From positions 620,001 to 684,000 of the forward strand of contig CAWINZ010000005.1 in assembly GCA_963837695.1 (NCBI GenBank): a stretch of 64,000 nt of DNA. The letters run 5' to 3'. The position numbers and the translations under genes were made by a program. The notes below the pieces were generated by a model that worked only from the letters and a program-made list of their open reading frames with translations, did not search any database and was not told where the DNA came from. This document shows, piece by piece, positions 8,927-16,229 of the stretch. Numbering within the stretch: position 1 is the first letter of the stretch; every line of letters starts with the position of its first letter. This DNA comes from VRUE01 sp963837695. Lineage in GTDB: Bacteria > Actinomycetota > Thermoleophilia > Solirubrobacterales > 70-9.

Positions 8927-9232
8927 CTAGTTGCGGGAGTCTTTCACACGGAAGCGCAAAGTGCTCGGCGCAGCGTCGCCGAGTTGCTCGCGAAGACCCC
9001 GCTGAAGCTGCTCCTGCATCAGGTCGAGCTCCTGCGCCCAAACCGGGTCCGTGCAGGCGATCGTCACCTCCCCCTGCCGTTCGGATACCGGCTGCGCCGC
9101 CGCCGCCACCCGCTCCCCGACGACGCTCTCCCAAACCGACTGCACGGCCGCAAGGCGCGTTTTCGGGGCGGCATGGCGGAGTGCCGAGCGGAACGCCTCA
9201 GACGCGGGGCGGGGGACACGGCGGCGGCTCAT
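8927..9232 (-). CDS. DUF721 / DciA-like protein
   Basis: A 101-residue protein matching the DUF721 family (VWESVVGERVAAAAQPVSERQGEVTIACTDPVWAQELDLMQEQL). In actinobacteria this small gene characteristically lies between recF and gyrB, as here. Family members related to DciA help load or control the replicative helicase DnaB. Its ATG overlaps the recF stop in ATGA (9229-9232), which implies translational coupling. The N-terminal tail is basic (SRRRVPRP). The window also encodes a DnaC-like loader beside dnaB, so which protein loads the helicase is unclear. Confidence 0.85.
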   Translation of the reverse strand: MSRRRVPRPASEAFRSALRHAAPKTRLAAVQSVWESVVGERVAAAAQPVSERQGEVTIACTDPVWAQELDLMQEQLQRGLREQLGDAAPSTLRFRVKDSRN

Positions 9233-10317
9233 GCCGCGGCCGAGCGGGCAACGTCGAAGGGCATCCGCACCCTTCGCTCGCGGGCAGCGGCCGGCACCGA
9301 CTCCTCGGCCGCGGCGGTGATCAGGGTCTGGCCGCCTCGAACCAGGCGTTTGACAAGGCGCTCGCGGCGGGGCGGGTCCAGCTCGCTCATCACGTCGTCA
9401 AGGAGGAGGAGGGGCACGACCCGGTGGGCTGCGAGCAGTGCTTCGCGCTCGGCGAAGAGCAGCGCCAGGAGAGCGGCGCGCTGTTGGCCTTGGGAGCCGT
9501 AGCGGCGTAGGGATCGATCGGCGGCGGCGGCCTTCAGCTCATCCAGGTGCGGCCCCCACGACGTTCGGCCGAGGCGGAGGTCGGCATCGCGGCGCTCCGC
9601 CAGACCGGCGCGGATCTCCACGGCCGTGCCGGAAGCCCGCGGCGCGTACTCGAGCGTGCCGCCTCCCGCCAGCCCAAGATCGTCCGCGGCCTCGGCGAAA
9701 AATGGGGCCAACTCCGCGACGGCCTCGGCGCGGGCGGCGATCAAGGCCTCGGCGGTCTCGGCCAATGCCGCATCCCAGACGTCGAGGTCCCCCCCGGATC
9801 CGCCGCCGGCAAGCCGTGCCAGCAGCGCGTTGCGCTGGGCCAGAGCCTGACCGTAGCGCTGACGCAGCCCCGCGCGAGAGGGCCAGCGAGCGGCCAGGTA
9901 ACGGTCGAGGTGGGCGCGGCGCTCGGCCGGTGGCCCCTTGACCAGCGCCAGGCGGTCGGGCGAGAAAACCGCCACCGGGGGGCGATGGCGAGCGAGCTCG
10001 GCGGGCTCGGCGGGGCTGCCGTCGAGCAGATGACGCCGGCCTTCGGTCCGGCTGATCGAGGCGAGGAAGCGGTGCTCGACTCCGTCCTCATCGCGGACCA
10101 CAGCCTCGGCGCGGGCGAGCCGCTCGCCGAAGGGGATCAGCTCACGCCTGTCCGAGGTCCGGAACGAGCGGCCGGTGAGGGCAAAGTAGAGCGCCTCGAG
10201 CAGATTGGTCTTGCCGGCGCCGTTGGGGCCGATCAGGCTGACGATCCCCTCCCCCAGCTCGATCCGCACGCCGCTCAGGCTGCGCAGCGGCCTCGCTTCG
10301 ACGGCGGTGACCAGCAC
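9229..10317 (-). CDS. recF: DNA replication/repair protein RecF
   Basis: SMC-like ATPase that helps load RecA at single-strand gaps with RecO and RecR. The 362 residues contain Walker A GPNGAGKTN (30-38), the ABC-type signature YGSQGQQRAALL, and Walker B LLLLDDVMSELD, with the usual short arm domain between. The start is GTG (10315-10317), 11 nt after dnaN, in the classic dnaN-recF order. Its stop overlaps the start of the DUF721 gene. Confidence 0.95.
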   Translation of the reverse strand: MLVTAVEARPLRSLSGVRIELGEGIVSLIGPNGAGKTNLLEALYFALTGRSFRTSDRRELIPFGERLARAEAVVRDEDGVEHRFLASISRTEGRRHLLDGSPAEPAELARHRPPVAVFSPDRLALVKGPPAERRAHLDRYLAARWPSRAGLRQRYGQALAQRNALLARLAGGGSGGDLDVWDAALAETAEALIAARAEAVAELAPFFAEAADDLGLAGGGTLEYAPRASGTAVEIRAGLAERRDADLRLGRTSWGPHLDELKAAAADRSLRRYGSQGQQRAALLALLFAEREALLAAHRVVPLLLLDDVMSELDPPRRERLVKRLVRGGQTLITAAAEESVPAAARERRVRMPFDVARSAAA

Positions 10318-10328
10318 CGGCGCACGCC

Positions 10329-11435
10329 CTATACGTTGAGGCGGATCGGCATCACCAGATAGCGGAAGTCTTCGTTGTCGATCGGCTGCAGCAAGCCAGG
10401 TCGCAGCGGCGAGATCAGCCGCAGCACCACCTCGTCGCCCTCGACGCTTTCGATCCCGTCGCGCAGGAACTCAGGGTTGAAGCCGATCTCCAGCGGCTCC
10501 CCGTCGAAGGCGGCGGGCATCGTCTCCTCCGCGTCGCCGACGTCCGGCGTCGAAGCCGACACCTTCAACTCCCCCGCCGAAAACGAGAGCCGCAGCGGCG
10601 CGTTGCGCTGCGCGAGCTGGCTCACCCGACGGACGACCTCGAGGAATTCGGGTCGGGGCAACCGGACGTCGTGGTCGTAGGACTCCGGCAGAAGTTGTCG
10701 AAAGTTGGGGAATTGGCCGTCGATCAACCTCGTATTGAGGAGGATCGACCCTGCCTTGAAGACGGCTTGATTCGGAAGCAGGCTTACCGCCACCTCCTCG
10801 ATCTCACCGCCCGCGACGAGACGGCCCAACTCGCGCAGCGCCTTGGCCGGGATGTTGGCCTCGAGCTCGCCGCCGATCGCGCCCTCCAGCTCGGTGCGCT
10901 TGACGGCGAGGCGGTAAGAGTCCGTAGCGACCATCGTCATCTCTTCGCCCGCCGCGGTAACGAGCACCCCGGTGAGAACGGGTCGCATGTCATCGCGCGA
11001 AGCGGCGGGAGCGACCAGGTCGACCGTCTCGGCCAGCGCCGGCGCCGGAATCTTCAGCGGTTCGTCTCCCTCGTCGGGCAGGCTGGGAAAGTCCTCGCTG
11101 GGGAGGACTCGGAGGTGGAAGCTGGAGCCGCCGCTCCGGATCTCGACATCGTGCTCGGACTCGCGCAGCTCGATCTCGACGCTCTCGTCGCCAAGCGAGC
11201 GAGCGAGCTCGGAGAGAAGGCGACCGGGAAGCAGGACGGTGCCGGTTCCCTCGACCTCGGCCTCCAACTCGGTGCGCAATCCCATCTCTCCGTCGGTGGC
11301 CGCCAACGCCACGCTGCCCTCGGAAGCGTTGAGGAGGATGCCGGAGAGAGCTTGGGTCGCGGCGCGCGTGGAAACAGCTCGCGAAACAACCGAGAGCTTT
11401 GAGACGAGTTGGTCGCGTTTGGTGGTCAGCTTCAA
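10329..11435 (-). CDS. dnaN: DNA polymerase III beta sliding clamp
   Basis: Ring-shaped processivity clamp for the replicase. The 368 residues have the expected three-domain length; recognisable segments are MKLTTKRDQLVSKLSVVSRA at the start, ATDSYRLAVKRTEL in the middle and PLRPGLLQPIDNEDFRYLVMPIRL at the end (peptide-binding pocket and typical C-terminal MPIRL). The start codon is TTG (11433-11435). It is separated from dnaA by a short region with DnaA-box-like sites, and from recF by 11 nt. Confidence 0.96.
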   Translation of the reverse strand: MKLTTKRDQLVSKLSVVSRAVSTRAATQALSGILLNASEGSVALAATDGEMGLRTELEAEVEGTGTVLLPGRLLSELARSLGDESVEIELRESEHDVEIRSGGSSFHLRVLPSEDFPSLPDEGDEPLKIPAPALAETVDLVAPAASRDDMRPVLTGVLVTAAGEEMTMVATDSYRLAVKRTELEGAIGGELEANIPAKALRELGRLVAGGEIEEVAVSLLPNQAVFKAGSILLNTRLIDGQFPNFRQLLPESYDHDVRLPRPEFLEVVRRVSQLAQRNAPLRLSFSAGELKVSASTPDVGDAEETMPAAFDGEPLEIGFNPEFLRDGIESVEGDEVVLRLISPLRPGLLQPIDNEDFRYLVMPIRLNV

Positions 11436-11601
11436 ATGACTGATGTCCTCTTCAGTTGAGTTAGTACCTGTGGAAACGGCCGAAACCGGCGAAAATCGGC
11501 ATGGTTATGGGATTTTCGGGCTGTGGGGGTAGCTGTGGAAAGCATTGATTCTTACAGTGCCGTCGGCGGTCAGGCCGGTTTGGCCGGGGGGCTGTGGATA
11601 G
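11436..11601 (+). other. Candidate chromosomal origin (oriC) region
   Basis: The dnaA-dnaN spacer and the adjoining dnaA 3' end hold three same-orientation TGTGGA(A/T)A sites: 11469-11477 (TGTGGAAAC), 11534-11542 (TGTGGAAAG) and 11593-11601 (TGTGGATAG, the complement of CTATCCACA, close to the classic DnaA box). They are 65 and 59 bp apart. An 8-bp inverted repeat, CGAAAATC at 11490-11497 with GATTTTCG at 11511-11518, lies between them in locally AT-richer sequence. The position matches actinobacterial origins, but the region is short and has few boxes, so it may be only part of the origin. Confidence 0.5.
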
Positions 11602-12901
11602 AAGAGCGCAGCTCGGCAACCTGACGAGCAAGGCCGGCGTCGCTGCCCAGTGTCGCTTCCGCGCGCCGCACCGAGTTGAGCACGGTCGAGTGATCGCGAC
11701 CGCCGTAGAGGCGTCCGATCTGGGGTAAGGAGAGGTCGGTCGCCTCGCGGGTGAGCAGGATTGCGATCTGCCGGGCGCGCAGCGGGGTAGCGGCGCGGCT
11801 GCTGCCGACGAGCTCTGCGCGGGAGATGCCGAAGGCAGTCGCGACGCGCTGCTGGATTTCCTCCACCGTTGTCGGCTCGCTCGCCTGCTGGCGATGGGGA
11901 ATCAGTTCGGCGATCAACTCGGCACTGAGCGGCTTTGCGGTGAGCGAGGCGTGTGCGATCACCTTGGTCAGGCCGCCGTGGAGACGGCGTACGTTGGCGT
12001 CGATCCGGCGTGCGAGCTCGGAGAGCGCGTCGTCGCCGTCCGTCTCAAGGCCTGCCTCACGGGCAAGGCGCTGCAGAACGGTGAGGCGGGTGGCGAGGTC
12101 GGGAGGCCCGACCGGGACCGTGAGGCCCCACTCAAAGCGATCGCGCAGTCTCGACTCGAGGGTTGAGAGCTCGCTGGGGAGTCGGTCGGCCGAGAGTACG
12201 AGCTGGCTCCCTCCCTCATAGAGAGCATTGAAGGTGTGGAAGAACTCCTCTTCGGTGTGCTGCTTGCCCTGCAGGAACTGGACGTCGTCGACGAGGAGGA
12301 CGTCGAGATCGCGGTAGCGGCTCTTGAACTTCTCGGCTCCGCTCGCCCGCAGCGCCGCGACGAACTCGTTGGTGAAGCCCTCGGCGGTGGTGTAGCGCAC
12401 GCTGAGACCGGGCGCGTTGGCTTGCAGGTAGTTGGCGATTGCGCCGAGCAGATGGGTCTTGCCGAGCCCTGGGGGCCCGTGCAGGAAGAGCGGGTTGTAG
12501 GCCTCCGAGGGCGTCTCCGCGACGGCGAGCGCCGCGGCGTGCCCGAAGCGGTTCCCCTCGCCGATCACGAAACGCTCGAACGTGTAGTTGGGGTTGAGCT
12601 CCATCGCGGAGCCCCCCGTTTCTCCAGCCTCCCGGCCATCCTCGCCGCTGGAGAAGGCGATCTCGCTCAGCGGGCCGGCGATATCGGCAAGTGCTTCACG
12701 GAGTAGGGGCGCGTAGCGGCGCTCGACCCAGGTCTGGATCCCGTCCGGCGCCGCGAGGTAGAGCGTCGTCCCCTGGGCGCCAACGGCCCTGAGTGGCTCG
12801 AGCCAGATCTTGAAGGTCGACTCCGGAACGGCCAGTCGCAGGCGTCGTTGAACGTCCTCCCAGAGGGTGTCGAGGTCCTGTGCGGGCGTGTCGTCGGGCA
12901 C
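11570..12901 (-). CDS. dnaA: Chromosomal replication initiator DnaA
   Basis: Binds DnaA boxes and opens the origin. Domain I is at the N-terminus (LWEDVQRRLRLAVPESTFKIWLEPL), followed by a short linker, then AAA+ with Walker A GPPGLGKTHLL, Walker B VLLVDDVQFL and an arginine-finger region, and the C-terminal DNA-binding helix-turn-helix ending in GGRDHSTVLNSVRRAE. I chose GTG at 12899-12901 (443 residues, VPDDTPAQDLDTLW). Longer readings would run into the rpmH promoter, and TATGGT (12911-12916, minus strand) lies 9 nt upstream as a possible -10 box, suggesting a very short leader. The linker domain II is short compared with Streptomyces DnaA. Confidence 0.95.
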   Translation of the reverse strand: MPDDTPAQDLDTLWEDVQRRLRLAVPESTFKIWLEPLRAVGAQGTTLYLAAPDGIQTWVERRYAPLLREALADIAGPLSEIAFSSGEDGREAGETGGSAMELNPNYTFERFVIGEGNRFGHAAALAVAETPSEAYNPLFLHGPPGLGKTHLLGAIANYLQANAPGLSVRYTTAEGFTNEFVAALRASGAEKFKSRYRDLDVLLVDDVQFLQGKQHTEEEFFHTFNALYEGGSQLVLSADRLPSELSTLESRLRDRFEWGLTVPVGPPDLATRLTVLQRLAREAGLETDGDDALSELARRIDANVRRLHGGLTKVIAHASLTAKPLSAELIAELIPHRQQASEPTTVEEIQQRVATAFGISRAELVGSSRAATPLRARQIAILLTREATDLSLPQIGRLYGGRDHSTVLNSVRRAEATLGSDAGLARQVAELRSSIHSPPAKPA

Positions 12902-12984
12902 CAGCGAGCGACCATAGCGGCGACCCCTCGGCTCGAATCTGGGCGGTTCGCAAATGCCGAAGAAATGATTCTCGGACTCCTCCG

Positions 12985-12990
12985 TATACT
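12985..12990 (+). promoter_or_regulatory. -10 box of rpmH
   Basis: TATACT lies 10 nt before the rpmH ATG, so the transcript would have almost no leader. No convincing -35 box is visible. It is divergent from the presumed dnaA promoter within a roughly 100-bp spacer. Confidence 0.55.
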
Positions 12991-13000
12991 GCGACGCCCA

Positions 13001-13138
13001 ATGAAGCGCACCTATCAGCCGAAGAAGCGCAAGCGGGCCAAGACCCACGGGTTCCGGGCGAGGATGCGGACGCGCGGGGGTCGCGCGATCCTGAAGCGGC
13101 GTCGCGCCAAAGGCCGGAAACGCCTCACGCCGGGATGA
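13001..13138 (+). CDS. rpmH: 50S ribosomal protein L34
   Basis: A 45-residue, very basic ribosomal protein: MKRTYQPKKRKRAKTHGFRA at the start, then the typical RMRTRGGRAILKRRRAKGRK and LTPG at the end. It has the standard length and motif of L34. It heads the rightward operon rpmH-rnpA-yidD-yidC, divergent from dnaA, which is the conserved order at bacterial origins. The frame is open upstream of the ATG, but the promoter just before 13001 and family length fix the start. Confidence 0.96.
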   Translation: MKRTYQPKKRKRAKTHGFRARMRTRGGRAILKRRRAKGRKRLTPG

Positions 13139-13163
13139 CGGCCAGCCCAGCCGGGTTCGAGTG

Positions 13164-13532
13164 ATGGCGGCGAAGCGACGGCGCCTCTCGAGGAGTGCCG
13201 AGTTCGACCGCGTCTACCGCGACGGCTCCTCCCACGCCACCCGCTATCTCGTGCTCTACAGCTTTCCCCGCAAGGACGAGGAGGCGCGCGACGTCAGGCT
13301 CGGTGTCTCGGTCAGCCGCAAGGTCGGCGGCGCAGTTGATCGCAATCGGGTCAAGCGGACCCTGCGGGAGGCCTTCTGGAGCCTTTCCGACAAGCTTCCA
13401 CCGCGACATGACTTCGTTCTGGTCGCGCGCTCCGAGATCGCAGCGATGATCGAGCGCGACGGGACCGAGGGCGCCAAGGCGAGCCTCGAAGACGCGCTCG
13501 AGCAATCCGGGGCGGGAGGGCGTTCCACGTGA
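13164..13532 (+). CDS. rnpA: Ribonuclease P protein component
   Basis: Protein subunit that assists the RNase P RNA in 5' tRNA processing. The 122 residues include RRRLSRSAEFDRVYRDG, LGVSVSRKVGGAV and the family signature DRNRVKRTLREAFW. A GTG lies directly before the chosen ATG, so the start could be 13161. It follows rpmH by 25 nt; its TGA overlaps the GTG start of yidD in GTGA (13529-13532). A parS-like site spans this junction. Confidence 0.94.
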   Translation: MAAKRRRLSRSAEFDRVYRDGSSHATRYLVLYSFPRKDEEARDVRLGVSVSRKVGGAVDRNRVKRTLREAFWSLSDKLPPRHDFVLVARSEIAAMIERDGTEGAKASLEDALEQSGAGGRST

Positions 13533-13536
13533 AACG
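13521..13536 (+). promoter_or_regulatory. parS-like ParB binding site
   Basis: CGTTCCACGTGAAACG matches the bacterial parS consensus (TGTTTCACGTGAAACA) at 13 of 16 positions and is palindromic except for one base pair. It sits on the last codons of rnpA and the first of yidD, about 2 kb from the putative origin and 3.5 kb from parB, where parS sites are expected. It is the only near-match I found in the window. Confidence 0.65.
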
Positions 13537-13801
13537 GTTTTTGCTGGCCCCGATCGCCGCCTACCAGCGCCTGGTCTCCCCGGCGCTTCCGCGCCGCTGT
13601 CGCTACGAGCCGACCTGCTCGGCTTACGCAACGCAATCGATCCGCCGCTTCGGCCCGATCAGGGGCCTGCTGCTCGCCTGCTGGCGCCTGCTGCGTTGCA
13701 ATCCCTTCAGCCACGGCGGTTTCGACCCCGTCCCGGACCGCTTCACGCTGCGGGTGGGCCCTGTCGATCCCTCCGACTATCACCGTGAGGCCCACTCTTG
13801 A
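13529..13801 (+). CDS. yidD: Membrane protein insertion efficiency factor YidD
   Basis: A 90-residue member of the YidD/Hlp family with the signature YEPTCSAYATQSIRRFG and CNPFSHGGFDPVP, including the conserved cysteines. YidD is thought to assist YidC-mediated membrane insertion. GTG start overlaps the rnpA stop, and its TGA overlaps the yidC ATG region, so rnpA, yidD and yidC are translationally coupled. Confidence 0.93.
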   Translation: MKRFLLAPIAAYQRLVSPALPRRCRYEPTCSAYATQSIRRFGPIRGLLLACWRLLRCNPFSHGGFDPVPDRFTLRVGPVDPSDYHREAHS

Positions 13802-14550
13802 TGCCGACGGCCGACATCCTGCAGCCGCTGGTCGACATCGCCAACGGTGTCCTCAAGTTCTTCCACGACGACGCCGGGCTCAGCTGGGGCGGGGCGATCA
13901 TCGCCCTGACGATCTGCACCCGGGCGTTGCTGATCCCGCTCACCTACAAATCGCTGAAGGGGATGCGCGCCCTGCAGGCCCTGCAGCCGCAGCTGAAGGA
14001 GCTCAAAGAGAAGTACAAGAACGATCAGCAGCGCATGCAGCAGGAGATGATGGCGTTCTACAAAGAGAACAAAGTCAACCCCTTTGCCTCCTGCATCCCG
14101 CTGATCGCCCAGCTGCCGGTCTTCATCACCCTCTTTCACGTCCTTCGCAACGAGCTTCCCGCCGACATCGGCTGCGAAGCCGGGCACTGCGGCAGCGAAG
14201 CGTCCTTCCTCTTCATCCACGACCTGACCGCGAAGGCGACCGGCGGCGAACTGATCGCCCTGCTGATCCTCTACATCGGCACGCAGCTGATCTCCGGCAT
14301 GGTGATGGCGGTCAGCGCCGATAAAAGCCAGCGCACGATGATGTTCGTCCTCCCCTTTGTCTTCGTCCCCTTCGTGATCAGCTTCCCCGCGGGCCTCGTG
14401 CTCTACTGGATCACGACCAACTTCTGGACGATCGGGCAGCAGTACGCGCTAAAACGCTTCATCCCGGCTCCGGCGGTTCCCTCGCCGGCGGCGATCGCGG
14501 CGGCTAAGCCCCCTCCGCCGCCTCCCAAAAAGAAGAAGCGGCGGCGCTGA
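13801..14550 (+). CDS. yidC: Membrane protein insertase YidC
   Basis: Inserts and folds inner-membrane proteins, alone or with SecYEG. It has 249 residues, the short Gram-positive/actinobacterial type without the large periplasmic domain. Hydrophobic helices (SWGGAIIALTICTRALLIPL; later FVLPFVFVPFVISFPAGLVL) enclose a cytoplasmic coiled segment (LQPQLKELKEKYKND). The tail is Pro/Lys/Arg-rich (KPPPPPPKKKKRRR), a basic extension suited to ribosome contact. ATG at 13801; a TTG precedes it directly. The R1-1 element begins 16 nt after the stop. Confidence 0.95.
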   Translation: MPTADILQPLVDIANGVLKFFHDDAGLSWGGAIIALTICTRALLIPLTYKSLKGMRALQALQPQLKELKEKYKNDQQRMQQEMMAFYKENKVNPFASCIPLIAQLPVFITLFHVLRNELPADIGCEAGHCGSEASFLFIHDLTAKATGGELIALLILYIGTQLISGMVMAVSADKSQRTMMFVLPFVFVPFVISFPAGLVLYWITTNFWTIGQQYALKRFIPAPAVPSPAAIAAAKPPPPPPKKKKRRR

Positions 14551-14566
14551 CGGAAGCTCCGCCAGG

Positions 14567-14701
14567 CGCCAGGGGGGAGACCCCGAAAGCTGCCGAGGTT
14601 CGCTCCGCTGGCGCTGCGCTCACGATGTTGGTGTCGCTCCGCGACGGGAATAACTCTGCGGAGCCGCTTTGCGAGGCACTTTCGGGGTCTCCCCCCTGGC
14701 G
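14567..14701 (-). repeat. R1 palindromic element, copy 1 (yidC-jag spacer)
   Basis: The outer arms, 14567-14589 and 14679-14701, are perfectly complementary over 23 bp and unlike the arms of other copies. The core, read on the minus strand, begins GTGCCTCGCAAAGCGGCTCC and holds CCAACATCGTGAGCG, as in copies 2-4, with about 14 extra bases near its end. The internal triloop hairpin is GTCGC-GGA-GCGAC (14633-14645). It lies between two rightward genes and is in the opposite orientation to the other three copies. Confidence 0.85.
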
Positions 14702-14804
14702 TCCGTGACCATCCCGTCTCTTGTTGAGCTGGAGGGACGGGAGTTGGGCGTCTCTGTTGAGCTGAAGAGCACCCGACCTCGCTTACTGGAATAGGGTGCG
14801 GGGC

Positions 14805-15287
14805 GTGAGTGATGAGAGTAAATGGCCTGAGGAGCCCGCTGCGCGGGTTCAGGAGCTTGTCGAGGGGGTTCTCGACGAGCTCGACCTTGATGGTGAGGTT
14901 GAGATCACCGAGGACGATGAGCGGATCGAGGCCGTCATCTCGGGCGACGATGATTACGGGCTGCTGATCGGCAAACGAGGTCAGACCATCGACGCCCTGC
15001 AGCTGCTTGCTTTCCAGGCGGCGTTTCGGGGCCTCCGGGACCGAAAACGGGTTGTGCTCGACGTTTCCGGCTACCGAGAGCGTCGCCGGGAGGTTCTGAC
15101 TGCGCGGGCCGATCGGGCTGCGGAGCAGGCGCTGGAGCGCAACGTCACGGTTGAGATGGACCCGATGAGTGCCCAGGAACGGCGCGTCGTCCACGAACAC
15201 CTCAAAGAGCGCTCGGGGGTTGAGACCTACAGCGAAGGGGATGAGCCTCGGCGCTGCGTCGTTGTTGCTCCGCTTGTTTCTGAGTGA
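14805..15287 (+). CDS. jag: Jag/KhpB-type RNA-binding protein (KH + R3H)
   Basis: About 160 residues with a KH domain (GDDDYGLLIGKRGQTIDALQ, containing the nucleic-acid binding GKRG loop) and an R3H domain (MSAQERRVVHEHLKE). Jag/KhpB follows yidC in many Gram-positive bacteria and binds RNA, influencing cell division and envelope genes. I favour GTG at 14805 because TAGGGT (14792-14797) lies 7 nt upstream, the leaderless layout seen elsewhere in the window; GTG at 14796 would lie on that box. It is a short version without the N-terminal Jag_N domain. Its stop lies within the left arm of the R3 element. Confidence 0.92.
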   Translation: MSDESKWPEEPAARVQELVEGVLDELDLDGEVEITEDDERIEAVISGDDDYGLLIGKRGQTIDALQLLAFQAAFRGLRDRKRVVLDVSGYRERRREVLTARADRAAEQALERNVTVEMDPMSAQERRVVHEHLKERSGVETYSEGDEPRRCVVVAPLVSE

Positions 15288-15402
15288 GAGGGCCCCCGGT
15301 GGGGCTTCCACTTAACTTTTTCGGTGGGACCATCTCAGGCGGTCGCCCGTGAGCACTCAGCGAAAAAGTACAAGACGTTTCAGTCCCACCGGGGGCCTTC
15401 TC
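15286..15402 (+). repeat. R3 nested palindromic element over the rsmG start
   Basis: Outer arms 15286-15306 and 15382-15402 pair over 21 bp with two G-T wobbles; an inner pair ACTTTTTCG (15315-15323) and CGAAAAAGT (15361-15369) adds 9 bp. The loop contains CCCGTGAGC, recalling the CCGTGAGC of R1 cores, but otherwise it differs from R1 and R2. It starts at the jag stop codon and contains the likely rsmG start. It is the only copy seen. Confidence 0.7.
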
Positions 15403-16059
15403 AACGAGGCGCAGGTGGAGGCTACGGGCAGGGTGCTCGAGCTGTTGGAGGGGGAGAGAGCTTCCGTTAGCTCGGTTACCGATCCCGGCCGCGCTTGGCG
15501 AGTGCATGTGGAAGACAGCCTCACCGGGCTTGAGGTTTCTGAGCTGGCGAAAGCAGGGAGAATCGCGGATATTGGCTCTGGGGCTGGGTTTCCGGGTCTT
15601 GTGCTGGCGGTTGCGCTGCCCGACTCCCAGGTCGATCTGATCGAGTCTGTGGGGCGCAAGTGCGAGTTCATCCAGCGTGCGATCGATGCGGCCGGGATTG
15701 CCAACGCCACAGTCATAAATGCCCGCTCCGAGGAGATCGCCACCGGAGAGCGGCGCGATTCCTACGACGCCGTGACGGCGCGAGCCGTGGGCCGCCTCTC
15801 GACCCTCGCCGAGCTGGCCTCCCCACTCCTCAAGGAGAACGGCGTCCTGGTCGCCTGGAAGGGCAAACGCGACGCCGACGAGGAGCGGCAACTCGAACGA
15901 GCCGCCGAGCAGCTCGCGATGCACCCGGAGCGGATCCTCGACGTAGGCGACCGCGCCGGTAGCAGGCACCGCCATTTACACGTAATCCGCAAGCTCCGCG
16001 CCACTCCCGAGGGGTTGCCGCGCCGTCCCGGAATGGCCAAGAAGCGTCCGCCAGGCTGA
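15349..16059 (+). CDS. rsmG: 16S rRNA (guanine527-N7)-methyltransferase RsmG
   Basis: SAM-dependent methyltransferase that modifies G527 of 16S rRNA (the GidB family linked to streptomycin response). The 236 residues include the SAM-binding IADIGSGAGFPGLVLAVALP, the motif DLIESVGRKCEFIQ, and DAVTARAVGRLSTLAE with the family ARA element. It sits between jag and parA, as in many actinobacteria. The GTG at 15349 has AGGCGG about 6 nt upstream but lies inside the R3 palindrome, so translation may be affected by its folding. The C-terminus is Arg/Pro-rich. Confidence 0.92.
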   Translation: MSTQRKSTRRFSPTGGLLNEAQVEATGRVLELLEGERASVSSVTDPGRAWRVHVEDSLTGLEVSELAKAGRIADIGSGAGFPGLVLAVALPDSQVDLIESVGRKCEFIQRAIDAAGIANATVINARSEEIATGERRDSYDAVTARAVGRLSTLAELASPLLKENGVLVAWKGKRDADEERQLERAAEQLAMHPERILDVGDRAGSRHRHLHVIRKLRATPEGLPRRPGMAKKRPPG

Positions 16060-16077
16060 ACTGACGCAACTGAAGTA

Positions 16078-16200
16078 GGGGTCCGGAGTCGCTGTGGGAG
16101 TGCCTCGCGAAGCGGCTCCGCAGAGTTATTCCGACCGCGAAGCGGTCCAACATCGTGAGCGAAGCGAACATAGGCACCTCCCACAGCGACTCCGGACCCC
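16078..16200 (+). repeat. R1 palindromic element, copy 2 (rsmG-parA spacer)
   Basis: Arms 16078-16100 and 16178-16200 are perfectly complementary over 23 bp, with a further TGCCT/AGGCA pair inside after a one-base bulge. The core carries GCCTCGCGAAGCGGCTCCGC, the triloop hairpin GACCGC-GAA-GCGGTC (16133-16147) and CGTGAGCGAAGCGAACATAG. It lies 17 nt before the parA -10 box. An apparent upstream extension of parA is only repeat sequence. Confidence 0.88.
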
Positions 16201-16216
16201 GATACCGGAGGGCCAA

Positions 16217-16222
16217 TAGTCT
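16217..16222 (+). promoter_or_regulatory. -10 box of parA (leaderless)
   Basis: TAGTCT is 7 nt before the parA ATG at 16230, so transcription should start at or next to the start codon. There is no ribosome binding site. The R1 arm ends 16 nt upstream, occupying where a -35 box would lie. Confidence 0.55.
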
Positions 16223-16229
16223 GCGCCAA

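Noticed and set aside
12902..13000. rpmH-dnaA spacer as the origin
   Set aside because: It contains no TTATCCACA-like or TGTGGA-type site; the only clear signals are promoters.
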